Source of the DNA: Eulemur rufifrons
Taxonomy: Eukaryota > Chordata > Mammalia > Primates > Lemuridae
Assembly (NCBI RefSeq): GCF_041146395.1
Contig: NC_091000.1
Span: forward strand, 14,832,501 to 14,896,500
DNA: 64,000 bases
Direction: 5' to 3'
Under the pieces are notes generated by a model, which worked only from the letters and a program-made list of their open reading frames with translations, ran no database searches and was not told where the DNA came from. Position 1 is the stretch's first letter. Each line of letters starts with the position of its first letter. Of the stretch, positions 1 to 10,691 are shown piece after piece. A program made the position numbers and the translations under genes.

Positions 1-568
1 CATATCCCTGCACCCACGTCTCAGCCACGACTGAACAGGGAGTCCAGCCGACACCCCAGGCGGGGAGAGCCACCTTCCACCCATGGGGAGGCAGCAGGAA
101 ACATCATGTATGTAAACACGTGACTGATAAAAAGAACTTTGGACCAGTTTTGTAAATGAATTTTGAGTCCCACATTTCAAGAAAAAAGGTTTCTGTAGCT
201 TTGATCCTTTTAGGTTCAGTTACTTGTTAATCTGATTGTGAGAAGAATAAATAAGATCAGAAACACATAAATAAGAAAATCCTTTGATGAGATTGTTACT
301 CAAAATGTACTTATTTGTGAAAAACATAGTTTTTTTTTTTTTTTAAAAAAAAATAACTCCATATAGGAATTATAAGTAAACTCAAAAGACATTAAATGTC
401 TAGCAGCCTATAGGAATAGCTTTTACGTTATTTTAGTATCAATGGACTCAAAGCAGATGAATCAAATTCCTTAAAATATCAAAAGCTGATTCTCTTTTCT
501 CATAACTGAGTGAATTTTACAAAGAACAAGTGTCTCAGGTAACAAGTGCTTTATAGACTGTGTCTCAG
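1..568. other. unique AT-rich DNA
   Basis: No gene, RNA or clear repeat is seen. The one notable local feature is a T15 run followed directly by an A9 run at 330-353, which could pair as a simple hairpin. The last bases (561-568, TGTCTCAG) are the left target-site duplication of the following Alu. Confidence 0.6.
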
Positions 569-875
569 GCCAGGCGTGGTGGCTCACACCTGTAATTCTA
601 GCACTCTGGAAGGCCAGGGTGGGAGGATCACTTGAGGCCAGAAATTCAAGAGCAGCTTGAGTAACAATGAGACCCCGTCTATACTAAAAATAAAAAAATT
701 AGCCAGGCATGGTGGCATATGCCTGTAGTCCCAGCTATTCAGGAAGCTGAGGCAGGAGGATCACTTGAGCCCAGGGGTTTGAGGTTGCAGTGAGCTACGA
801 TGACACCACTGCACTCTACCCATGGTGACAGAGCGAGACTCTGTCTCCAAAAAAAAAAAAAAAAAAAAAAGAAAA
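569..875 (+). mobile_element. AluJ-like dimeric SINE
   Basis: A full-length dimeric Alu begins with a GGCCAGGCGTGG-type 5' end, has a middle A-rich linker (about 684-700) and a right arm ending GACTCTGTCTC, then a poly-A tail of about 22 (849-870). The 8-bp sequence TGTCTCAG flanks it at 561-568 and 876-883, so the target-site duplication survives. Many substitutions and the lack of the lemur linker insertion point to an old Alu of the J type. SINEs of this kind are copied by the L1 machinery and encode no protein. Confidence 0.93.
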
Positions 876-1044
876 TGTCTCAGTTTTATAAAATGCCCCT
901 TAGCCTCCAGATTTTTATATTAATAAATGCTAATCCTGTCCTGGTTTATTAAATTCTGCTTCAGATACACATTACTTTTAAGATTAAAAGAAAAGTCATG
1001 CTTATCAGCCTAAGAAAATAATGTCTTTCCCATCAGAGACTATA

Positions 1045-1459
1045 ACCAGACTTTAAGGACTCAATATCATAAAAATGTCCATTCTCCCAAAATTTATTTA
1101 CAGATTCACTTATAAAACCCAAAAGAGTTTTTCTATATAATTAGACAAGCTGATATTAAATTTATATGGAAGAGTAAAGGGCCCATCAAAGTAGGGGCTT
1201 ATCATAGGCTGTATCAAACTTTATTGTAAAGCAAAAGTAAATAAGGTAGCACAGGATTTGTCTGTAAATAGACAAATAGGCCAAGGAAGCAGTAGAAAGT
1301 CCAGAAATAAACCCGTGTGTATAGAGATATTTATTAACTAATAAAGCAGGGCTTTAAGTTTGGTGGTAAAAGGACAGGCTGTTTATAAATGGTGTAGGCT
1401 CACTTAGCTATAGATACAAACCAATGGACATTGGGTTCCTACCGCACAGCCTTTCCAAG
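1045..1459 (+). mobile_element. L1 ORF2 3' remnant (left part)
   Basis: The phrases AAAATGTCCATTCTCCCAAA, CAAGCTGATATTAAATTTATATGG and AGTCCAGAAATAAACCC follow the order found in the last third of mammalian L1 ORF2. The reading frame is destroyed. The element continues at 1860 after a DNA transposon, so 1045-1459 and 1860-2325 are one old insertion. Confidence 0.85.
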
Positions 1460-1859
1460 TACAGTCATCACCACCACGTGGCAACGTTTCTGTCAAAGAC
1501 GGATGGCATATACGATGGGGGCCATAAGCTTGTATTGGAGCTGCAATATTCTTAGCCTAGTGATATGGTCCCCATCTTAATGTTGTAGCACAACAAATTA
1601 CCTCTTCTATGTTTGGATGTGTGTAGATACACAGATACCATTGCATTGCAACAGTATTTAGTGCAGTATTTAGTGCAGTGACATGCTGTACAGATCTGTA
1701 GCCTAGGAGCAATAGACTGCATCATGTAGCCTAGGCGTGTAGTGGGCTGTACCATCTAGCTCTGTGTAATCGCGCCCTCTGATGTTCACACAATGACGAA
1801 ATCACCTGATGACACATTTCTCAGAACATGTCCCTGTCATGAAGGGATGCACAACTGTA
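1460..1859. mobile_element. Tigger/pogo-like non-autonomous DNA transposon (MITE)
   Basis: Nearly complete element of about 400 bp bounded by TA. The left end reads TACAGTCATCACC and the right end reads ATGCACAACTGTA, which is an imperfect terminal inverted repeat. Internal phrases such as GTAGCCTAGGAGCAATA and TTTCTCAGAACATGTCC match a common primate MITE that I associate with the Tigger group; the exact family name is uncertain. It codes for nothing. It lies inside an L1 and is therefore younger than that L1. Confidence 0.82.
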
Positions 1860-2325
1860 TAAATTTAAGATAGATTAAAGACTTAAATATTTAGGGAAAA
1901 ACTACAAACTGTTAAAAGACAATATAAGAAATATCTTAAGTACCTCAGGGTGGGAATTTTTTAAGGAAAAAAAAGACATAAAAGAACTAGCCATAAAAAA
2001 ATGGATAATTCTACCACATTAAAATAAAGAACTTTTGATCATAGAAAGAAACCATTAAAAAGTGAATGGACAAGCCTCAAAGAGGGAAGAATGTGTTTGC
2101 ACACACAAAACCAACAAAGGCTTGGTTGGAAGAGCATATAAAAAACTCTTACAAATAAATTAAAAGATGATAAATGTTGTAACAGTTGGCAAAAGATAGG
2201 AATAGGAATTTCTCAGAAGCAGCAGCACAATTGATGTAGGATATCTGAAAAATACTCAACCTTATTAGTGATCAGAGAAATGCAAATTAAAACTACAATA
2301 AGAGAGAATTTCCCATCCACGGAGA
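1860..2325 (+). mobile_element. L1 ORF2/3' remnant (right part)
   Basis: Continuation of the L1 interrupted by the MITE. AGTGAATGGACAAGCC and AGAGAAATGCAAATTAAAAC are diagnostic of the C-terminal end of L1 ORF2. All frames carry stops. The L1 3'UTR and poly-A tail are not recognisable beyond about 2325. Confidence 0.85.
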
Positions 2326-4205
2326 GGCATACATTATTCAACAGCAGAGCACGTATATGTGATTTAACTTTTTGTGTCTTAGCTTTTCCAGTCTGAAGAT
2401 GAGAGTCATTCTTTCCACCCATGTTTTCCACAGTCTGGTCTGTTAGTCTACATTCTTCTAAATTCTAATACCTTACCTTTTCCATTACATCCTTTCTTCT
2501 CACCCTTATATCAGTTTCTAATGGATTTAGCAGAAAACAGACATTCCTGTTCAACTTGTAGGAACTTGCAAAAACATTAAAGGAATGGAAATGGAAATCT
2601 CAGGCCACCAGATGTCTTTATGCATATACATAAATAACACGGCCATAAAATTGACCCCAGCCTACCTTTTAAGTAGGAAAACACTCTCCTTTAATCCAAT
2701 ACGAGTAATTATGGATGATTCATTGGCTACTAATTTGCTGAAAACTCAATTCAGAAAATGCTAACAATACATATATTAAGCCCTAACACATGACATTCAA
2801 CAGAAATGAGCTCCCTCTGATGCCTTGCTTTTAAAGGAAGTCTCTAGACGTGTTTCCTAATCAGTATAATGAGCTGTTTGGAATTTATGAAATCGAAGGC
2901 TTCTTTCAGCTCTAAAATTTCAGCTCTGTGTTTTCACTATTAAGGAGTGTTTACCTCTATAAAAACAGATTGAAGAGCTATTATCGGTCTCCATCACTTT
3001 CCCATCCCCTTGGCTTCTGGGTCTGACCGAAGCTCTATCCTCCCCTCCCACTTCTTTCCTCTGTTCCTGCCTCTCTCCCTCACTCCATTGCTCTCACCAG
3101 AACAATAATAATTAAAAAAAAAAAAAAAAACACAAAACCAACTTAAAAATTTCAACTCTTAAAAATATAATCCTCCACAACACCAAAAAGCATTGCAAAT
3201 ATTCTTTATGATACAATGCATACTTAAAAATTTAATTATATAAGCATAACCCACATTCCCACTTCCCACCACGGTGAGAATGAGATTCCCTTGTAATGAA
3301 CACATGATTGATCTTCCTGGTTATCAGAAATAAACTTTCCCAAGTCTGCCAGTCACTTCTTGGAGTTCTCCCTGCAATAGCACACAAGCTGGTCTGTCAG
3401 TGGGAGGCGTCTAGGCTGGCTCCCACCTGACTCACCTCTGCCCTGGCTCCCTGGGAAGCGTCTAGGGCAGTGCTCCCTCCGTCTGCCCTTCTTGAGTAGG
3501 TCGCAGACCCTGCCAAGAGGCTGCCCAGATGCTGACAAAACCTCATCCTTGCTGTGGCAAAGAATCTCTGGACTCCAGGGAGAGTTGGGAAGAGTGGCAT
3601 CCTCCCTAATGTATGGTCTGGACAACAATGCAGTTCTGCTTCTGTGGGCATCTCGATTCTTCATGAAAAAGATCACTGCCATGTTTTGGCGAGGTCTGTG
3701 GTACCCCAAGGCTCAATCTTCCCCCAAGGGGCATGTGTGAATCAGATCCCTTCCGATGAGGGGTAGAACCTCATGTTGTCCTCTGAAACTCTACCCCCAC
3801 TTTGAATCATCCTCCCACATATCCTCCCATAATCTATCACCTGTGCTATTTATCTTCTAAAGTCCACTCCCACCTTAGAGTTCTTCCTTCCTCCCAGCTC
3901 CCAAACCTGCCTAGTTAAAATCACTTCCATACAAAATAGGATTCTGGCACGACATTTCCCAGCGGCTTTGCTAAGTAATTAATTGGATTGACCCAGACCT
4001 GGAATTGAACCTGATGAGTGATCTTGGTGGAGATGCTTGCTGTTTGGTTTTCATCTCCAAAAGTGTACAAAACCTGCATTTGCCTATTTCAAGGTCTATT
4101 CCACACTTCGCTTCCCTTTTTGCTATTGCAGCTCCCTCTTTCATGCATCTGAAGTGCTGTATATTTTTGCGACCACATCTAAGTACACTGTAAAACATTT
4201 GCAGA
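2326..4205. other. unique DNA with a GC-richer patch
   Basis: No gene is recognised. An A17 run lies at 3114-3130 with no clear repeat 5' of it. Around 2840-2940 a phrase resembling the 3' part of MIR is weakly visible. The stretch 3345-3740 is clearly more GC-rich than its flanks and is stop-free for 118 codons on - (3353-3709) and 82 codons on + (3492-3740). Neither translation shows a domain or recurring family motif, so I treat it as non-coding or an unidentified old repeat. Confidence 0.5.
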
Positions 4206-4209
4206 CTGC

Positions 4210-4915
4210 ATAAAAATTTAAGAAAAAATGTTTAAATCATTTTGAAATCTCATCACACTGTGGCAACCACTGTTAAGATCTTAGCCTCTCTATTTCATGT
4301 TTCTCTTATGAAAGATGCAAATATATATTAATTTTATACAAATGGGATCATATCATACTTCCTGTTTACATCTTGGACATTTTAATGTTGTCTTTTCTAA
4401 AAAAGTTTTGTCTTCCCCACTCTTTAAGTGTTCTTATTAATTTCTCTATTCCTTATATTGTTCATTGAGAGTTGTTTATTGTGGATATATTTTTCTTTTT
4501 TCCTCTCTGGCTGCAGAATTTAAGAATAAGACAACAAGCACCCATGTATCCACCACCTCCCTAAAAAGGAAACATTACCAAGACAGCTGGTATCCCTCCT
4601 TGTCCATCCTCAATCGCACCCTTCTGCACACACATTAACCACCATCTTCATTATTTGGTGTTTTCATTTCCACGGATACCTATACGTGTGTTCACATACA
4701 TCTGGCACTAAACAGTATGTGGTACTGCTTTATATGTTCTTAACCAACATACAAAGGGTCATACTACATATATGTTTCTGGAACCTCTATTTTTTTCACT
4801 TAATGTGGATTAATATAAGTCTAGTTCATTCATTTTTGCTATTCTGTAGCATTCTCTTGTATGAATATACGTAAGTTATTGATCAATTCCTCCATGAATG
4901 GACACAATGTCATTT
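4210..4915 (-). mobile_element. ancient L1 (L1M) 3'UTR sequence, antisense
   Basis: Two adjoining pieces read as the reverse complement of old L1 3'UTR. The first is ACAAATGGGATCATATCATACTTC near 4340. The second is TTCATTCATTTTTGCTATTCTG, with TTGTATGAATATAC near 4860 and a gap between. The family could be L1MC or L1ME. Boundaries are approximate and some unique sequence may lie at about 4440-4500. Confidence 0.6.
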
Positions 4916-4968
4916 TCAAATTTCTTCTTCCTTGAGGTAGGTTGCTGTGGACCTCCGCTCCAGGTTGA

Positions 4969-5292
4969 GAGGCAGCGCAGCAAGCAGTTTAGAAGGTGGG
5001 CTCCAGTGTCAAACTGCATGAATCTGATGTTTGCAGCTGTGTCACTTAGTAGCTTAGCAACCTTGGCAAGTTCTTTCACCTCTCTCTGTCTCAGTTTCCC
5101 ATTTGAAAACGAAGATGATAATAGTGTCTACTTCATAGAACCATTGGAAAGAGTATTAGCTTGAAGTACACAGAGTCTAAGAACAGTCAAATAGTATTTT
5201 CATGTGGTGAAACCTAACGAATGAATTAATTCATATAGCATGTTCATAATGGCGTCTGCATGGTGAGCACTCAGTAAATGTTAGCTGTAATG
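4969..5292 (+). mobile_element. MIR SINE
   Basis: The layout follows the MIR consensus. A tRNA-related head with GGGCTCCAGTGTCAAACTG is followed by the core GTGTCACTTAGTAGC and CCTTGGCAAGTTCTTTCACC, CTCAGTTTCCC, and the L2-like tail GAGCACTCAGTAAATGTTAGC. Near full length, with a short insertion-like stretch near 5190-5240. Confidence 0.85.
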
Positions 5293-6559
5293 GGGACAGC
5301 CGCGGTGAGAATGGTGGTGTCTCTCTGCATCGGTGTGTCTCAGAGTTTCGCTGGCTACACAGTGAGGAAGAGAATGGCTGGATCACAAGAGCTATCTAAA
5401 TCCAACGTTTACTTCCAGAATGTTCTCCAGAGTCTTTCTACCCAAGATATGTTTTATTTTTCCCTATATTTGTGTCCTATTTAATATCTTTCAATAAAGT
5501 TTTATAATATTGCTCATGAATGTTACCAGGGTTTTCTCTCCCTCCTCCCTAGAGAGAGGATTATTTTAGTCTTAAATTCTTCTCACCCAGAGCTCTTGGA
5601 CAGTGTTTCTCAGACTTTCCTTTGGCTCCCAGAGAATACCCAGGGGACTGGAGGAGGCCTTGGCTTTATGGCTCAGCCCCCACTGTGCCTCTCTGCTGGT
5701 CGCAGCAACGCTACTGGCCGTCCGGCCCAGCTGCCACCCCTCCCCATCTCCCTCCTTCACTGTTCTCCTCCTCTCTCCTTATCAGCAGATCAAGGGCTCC
5801 ACCCTGCCACATATGTTCTTTCAGTCCCAATAAAAAGTTCTGCCTAAGAATAGATATATAACTTTTGAAAATGGCCAATTAAATAAAAATGTTTAGTTTT
5901 ATAAGCAATAATATGCCCCAGAAATGTATTAATAATAAGGGAATGCTAAGTTAATATAAGCAATTATCAGTAAAGATTTGTGAATAGTTTCAGAACAATG
6001 CACAGTAAACCATTTAATGTCAAATGTTATATTAAAAGAAAGAAGAGCTAAGCAGAGAATTTCCATAAGACAGCACAGAGCATTTTTCCAGATTCAATAA
6101 TGTCTGAGAGAAACAAACTACTCAGGATTCACTCCTGTCTGCAGTCTCCCTACACTGCTGATTGTCCTCGTTTTTCTCTCGCCATTTTCTCCCTCTCTAC
6201 CGGGCCTTTTCCATCAGCATTTATATCTAATTCCGTATTTGTCATCCTTACAAATTAAAACAAAATGACTCCCATAACTGCTGTTTAATGTCCACTTTTC
6301 AAAGCCAAAATTTTCAATCCATTATTTATACTTTTTGTCTCCTCTTCCTCACTTCCCATTTCCTCCCTTCCTGCCCCATGAAGGCTCCCCACAGTCACCC
6401 ACTCTGCACCCAAAGGGCACTTGCCAGGACCACCTGCTGTCTTCCATGGCATCTGTGTGTCCTCATCTTCCTGACACTCCCGGAAGCGCCTCCTTCTTGC
6501 TCTACACCAGGTTGTTCCCTCCTGTCCAGCTCTTCTTCCTCCTCCTCTGCCAGCCTCCG
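5293..6559. other. unique DNA, pyrimidine-rich in places
   Basis: No gene is recognised. At 5604 a hAT-like phrase (CAGTGTTTCTCAGACTTTCC) hints at a short MER5-type fragment, but the rest does not support it. The 5600-5850 stretch is GC-rich with three overlapping frames of 76-83 codons and no domain. The 6290-6560 stretch is C/T-rich (TCTTCCTCCTCCTC), which produces a serine/proline-rich frame of no significance. Confidence 0.5.
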
Positions 6560-6990
6560 CCTCCCTCCCCAGCCTCCCATTTCAGTCTTTCCCTTTTGTT
6601 CCAGGCATTGGCCCTTCCAGCTCCCAGAACATGCTAGAATCCCTTTTGCACATGTCTTAACCTCGTCTGGGAATGCCTTTCCCGTCCTTTCACATGGAAA
6701 TACTGGGCAGCTTCCAAGCTACTCACTCAGGAGGATTTCTCTGATCATCAAGCCTAGTTAGGTTCACTTATTCTACATTCTCATTGCAGCCAGTAATTGA
6801 CTACTATAAAATATATATGTACATATAATTATCTTACTATAATTTTGATGAAATAAATATTTATGAAAGAATGTGTTTATTCTCCATGTTCACCACTAAA
6901 TTCTCAGCTCCATAAAATCAGAATCTCTACCTTCCTTATTCACTGCCACATCTCCAGAATTAGCAGATAGTTGGCATAGTATTAATTGGA
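6560..6990 (+). mobile_element. L2 LINE 3' region
   Basis: The order of phrases follows the L2 3' end: a TCTGGGAATGCCTTTCCC-like motif near 6667, a GATTTCTCTGATCATC stretch near 6736, then TTCTCAGCTCCATAAAATC and the CACTGCCACATCTCCAG...GATAGTTGGCATAGT tail. Strongly diverged, with an AT-rich interruption at 6800-6860. Confidence 0.6.
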
Positions 6991-8282
6991 TAACTGCATA
7001 AAAAATTCTAACATAAAAACCGAACAAAAAAGAACATGTGTGATGGAAACTAAAATACATTTTGCCTATTTATAGAAAGAGATGAGTTGAAATTTCCCTT
7101 GGATTTAGAGAATCCTTAGCTATGAAAGGAAATGGACCTTGAGGCTGGATGGTATTCAACAAATATTGGTGTAATTTCCTTTGTGGGTCATATTGTTGAC
7201 TTTTTAAAAGATTTCAATATGCTGACATATGGAAATGGCAACTTCCATTCTGAAATGGGCTAGGATTTCTGGTGAGTACCACCACTCCTGGAGAAAAGAT
7301 AAGATGCCCTCCCATTAGAATGGTTTATGCTCTGAATAACAATAAAAACTTTATAAGATCAGAAAGTCAATATAGATTTAGTGGACTGTTTAATAAAATT
7401 TTTTATGTGTTATGGTTTATAGGTAGTTTATGTTCTTTTTCATTGCATGATGGGAAAACCCCACTCTGCTTCCACGAGAATGTGGGAGGAGGCCGAGCTT
7501 GGGGTCTGGATCCCACGGGCTCTCGAGGGAGCATGCACCATGCCCGTTCCTGGGCCATTTCCTGCTGAGCTCATGCAGAACCACTGCGACAATTCTTTGG
7601 AGAACTATTCACTGGGAAAGGATTATGTAACCTAATAGGTTCATTTTTAAAATTCCATATTAAATATTTCTATAAACTTTTTAAAAAGTCCTGCTTGTAG
7701 CTATTAAACAAGGATCATAACCCCCATCAGTAATATTTGATACTTAATAACAGATGCATATCAGCTCTGATAAATGGCTTATAAGATATTAAAATTGATT
7801 CTATAGATAACAATAATATAATTTTAAAACATGTAGGAAATAACAGATGAAAACAATGAGAATGCAGCATACAGTCTTCAAGGAAAAGTTATAAATATGG
7901 ATTTAAATCATGGATATGGAGAAATTTTATTCATTTTTAAATAATAAAATTATAATATATAATTTATATAGAGATGACACTAATATAAATGTCGGAGGCT
8001 CCACATCCTAAATTATCATTACTGGTGTTTTTGTCTCCTTTTTGCCTGAAGAATTTGAAAGCCGCTAATTTTTATTCTGCTTTGAAGCATCTACCCCATG
8101 GTGAGCACGCTGATTTAACCCAGGTGAGGCAGTGCCTGAGCTCCCCGGCGCCAGCACGCACCACGGGTTAGAGTCACGGTTTATAAGGCTTAGAATAGCG
8201 TTGTTGAGCCAATTTCTTACACAATTATCCAGCAGCAGAACACATCTAAAATACACTCCAAATATCAGGTAATTATCTCTGT
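6991..8282. other. unique AT-rich DNA
   Basis: No gene or repeat is recognised. A slightly GC-richer patch lies at 7440-7590 with two overlapping frames (62 and 98 codons) and no recognisable domain. The 7900-7990 stretch is very AT-rich. Confidence 0.5.
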
Positions 8283-8421
8283 TCCTCATTCTCTTTTTCT
8301 TTCACTCCTCTCCTCTCCCCACCATCCATCCACTCCTTCCTTGTCTCTTCCTCCCTCCCTCCCTCCTTCCTTTCCTCCCTCCTTCTCTTCCTAACTTCCT
8401 ACCTTCCTTCCTTCCTTCCTT
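8283..8421. repeat. TTCC/CTCC-rich polypyrimidine tract
   Basis: Nearly pure C/T on the + strand, with CCCTCCCTCCCTCCTTCC and CCTTCCTTCCTTCC blocks. An imperfect tetranucleotide microsatellite. The long homopurine-homopyrimidine run could adopt unusual structure. Confidence 0.9.
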
Positions 8422-8539
8422 TTTCTATCAACTATACCTATCTGTCTATTAGTCATCTATTTATCCATCGTCTTTCTCCCTCTATTTCTACCTCCAACAT
8501 CTCCCTAAACATATTGTTTCTATTTTTGTTACTTCCTGC

Positions 8540-8742
8540 CAGCACTGTCCAACAGAACTTTCTGGGACGCTGGTGATAATTCCATATCTGCACCATCCAA
8601 TACAGTAGCCAGTAGCTACACTTGAGCTATGGAGTTATTTCAAGCTATTGAGCACTGAGAAAATAAAATTTCACTACTTAGTATTAATTAATTTAAATTT
8701 AGATTTAAATAGCCACATATGGCTAGTGGCTAGGATACACAT
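8540..8742 (+). mobile_element. hAT (Charlie-group) MITE
   Basis: Starts with CAGCACTGTCCAACAGAACT, matching the terminal sequence of a common MER-type hAT MITE. It continues with CACCATCCAATACAGTAGCC and AAATAGCCACATATGGCTAG. The 3' terminal repeat is eroded, so the right end is approximate. No coding capacity. Confidence 0.75.
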
Positions 8743-9074
8743 ATGAACAAAATGCAGCCCCGATCTTTGGAATATCCCATTCCAGGGCACTTGTAGTGAC
8801 AAAATTCTGCACTGGACATTTAGAGGCTTATTGAATTGGTGAGTATAATGTTCCTCATCACATATGAACTTAACTAACAATAGAGTAGAAAGTCAAGATA
8901 TGTAAAGAAAATTTATATTTGCATAACTTTTTAAGAGACCCAAGGTAACAAAAAGAATTCATTGTCAACAAACATATTACACAATTCCACAAAATGGAGT
9001 ACATAGGATTTTGATCAGGTAATTTGTCTTCACAGTGTTTTATATTCTCTGACAAATAATTTTTCTGGCAGAGC
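8743..9074. other. unique AT-rich DNA
   Basis: I see no gene or repeat in this stretch. A - strand frame of 86 codons extends across it into the next MIR and has no domain. Confidence 0.5.
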
Positions 9075-9225
9075 TGGGACTTGTGTTCCAGGCTGGGCTC
9101 TTCTACATGTAGCTGTGTGCTATTAGACAACTCAAATGGTTCTGTAAGAGCTGTAATGTCTCCACCTGTAAAACAAGGTGTAGGGTTAATGATCTATGAG
9201 CACCTTTACAGCTACAAGATTCTGG
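9075..9225 (+). mobile_element. MIR SINE fragment
   Basis: Diverged MIR: GAGCTGGGACTTGTGTTCCAGG corresponds to the head, followed by AGCTGTGTGCTATTAGACAAC, CCTGTAAAACAAGG and a GCTACAAGATTCTGG end. The tail matches the MIR variant ending in a CAGCTCTnnnATTCT phrase. Confidence 0.65.
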
Positions 9226-10691
9226 AAGTAAAGCTCTTAAAGATTTTTTTCCCTGCAACATCTTTAATTTATAACATGGCTTGCTTGTCTTTCAAATATT
9301 AATCCAGAGATGTGGAAGAAATGCTTATATCAGCTTCGTGTCTTAGTCTTTGCAGTAGTTTAAATACAGACACTAAATACAATCTTAAATTGTTGAGAGA
9401 GAGAGTGTGCATGCGTGCACTATACTGAAACTATAATTATTTATTTTATTCTCTGCTTTTTTTCCCAGGAGGGAGTCTTCAAGTACAACTATGAGTGTCA
9501 ATAGAACACAGCCTTTTTTTTCATCAGACAGCTAAGATGCCAAGAAGTATGGTATTGTTACTCCCTTATCGGTTCATAGAAATTCTATTTACAGCTCCCA
9601 CTAAGGCCTTTCGAGAATGTGCTATAAGTGTTTTCTAGGGCAGAATGCTTTTTAAGGAATTTTTGTGTGTGTGTGTGTAAACTATATCTATTTTGCTTCC
9701 TTAGAAAATTTTCATAAATATTTAGGAACTAAGGTCTTGTGTGGTGGCTAGACTGTAGTCAATTAGAAAACTCCACCTTGTTTGTTTAATAATGTGAGCC
9801 TGTGGCTCTTGAAGTTTGAGTACCCAATAATTTTTTTTTATATAATTTCAAAACCTCAAGGAGTTACTATGTATTCTCTACATACTTTCAACAAGTTTTC
9901 ATGGTGGGAATTGAACACATTTGGTAATTGCGATAGTCACTTTTGTAGATGGGGAATCTAATTCCTTTTTCCTGCATATTAATAGTAAAGACATTCAATC
10001 AGCTCTCTAATGTCTACACTAATGGATGGAATCAATGGAGCAGATAATTTAAGTCACCCAAATGCACCAAAACCCATTTTATATTTTACTTTGGAATATG
10101 CTTTAATATTTACATTTCAATGTAGGCATGATTGATGTTTAGCCATTTGATCTGAAAGGCAAAAGCAAACAGGTATTAATAGAAGGCCCATCAGAGGAGC
10201 AGAAGGATGCCTGGCTTCACACGTCTCCTTCTCAGTATTCTAACCTTCTCCACAATTCACCGCTGAAAGTGGAATGCATCACTTAACATACTGATGAGAA
10301 ACAAGAGACCAGTACAGGATTTCCTTATCTCTCGAAGTTTCTGGCTCAACCTTTCCTGGGACAGAGCCAATTAAGTGTTCTGGTTTAGACCATTTCTCTT
10401 CCAGTTAGCGCAGGAAGGGACAGGTTTAATTACTTATGGCAGATGATAATGCCAGTAAGATTCTACACGTGCACTACTTTGAAAGACGACTGAAGAATCT
10501 CCTATGCCACAGTTAGTCTCCACTTGTTAAATACTTCTGTCACTGTGTTTCACAATGCAGAAGCTTGTTTTCTTTCTTTCTTAGCCTATTTTAATAGGGG
10601 AACCAGGGTTGTAGGAATTTCACAAACTCCACCCAGGTGGATGCCAGTGCATTAAAGCAATTCACAGGCAACAGAATATAATAGTATAAAC
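9226..10691. other. unique AT-rich DNA
   Basis: No gene is recognised. A short (TG)n lies at about 9664-9679 and a GA/TG patch at about 9396-9419. The rest is ordinary intergenic sequence. Confidence 0.5.

Noticed and set aside
5604..5640. hAT-type terminal repeat (CAGTGTTTCTCAGACTTTCC)
   Set aside because: The downstream 150 bp do not follow any MER5-like consensus and no second end is found.
6288..6761. 157-codon serine/proline-rich frame on + (longest in the window)
   Set aside because: Translation of a C/T-rich tract running into an L2; TCC/CCT runs avoid stops. No domain.
8283..8421. polypyrimidine tract plus AG as a splice acceptor
   Set aside because: It is a TTCC microsatellite and no open exon follows.
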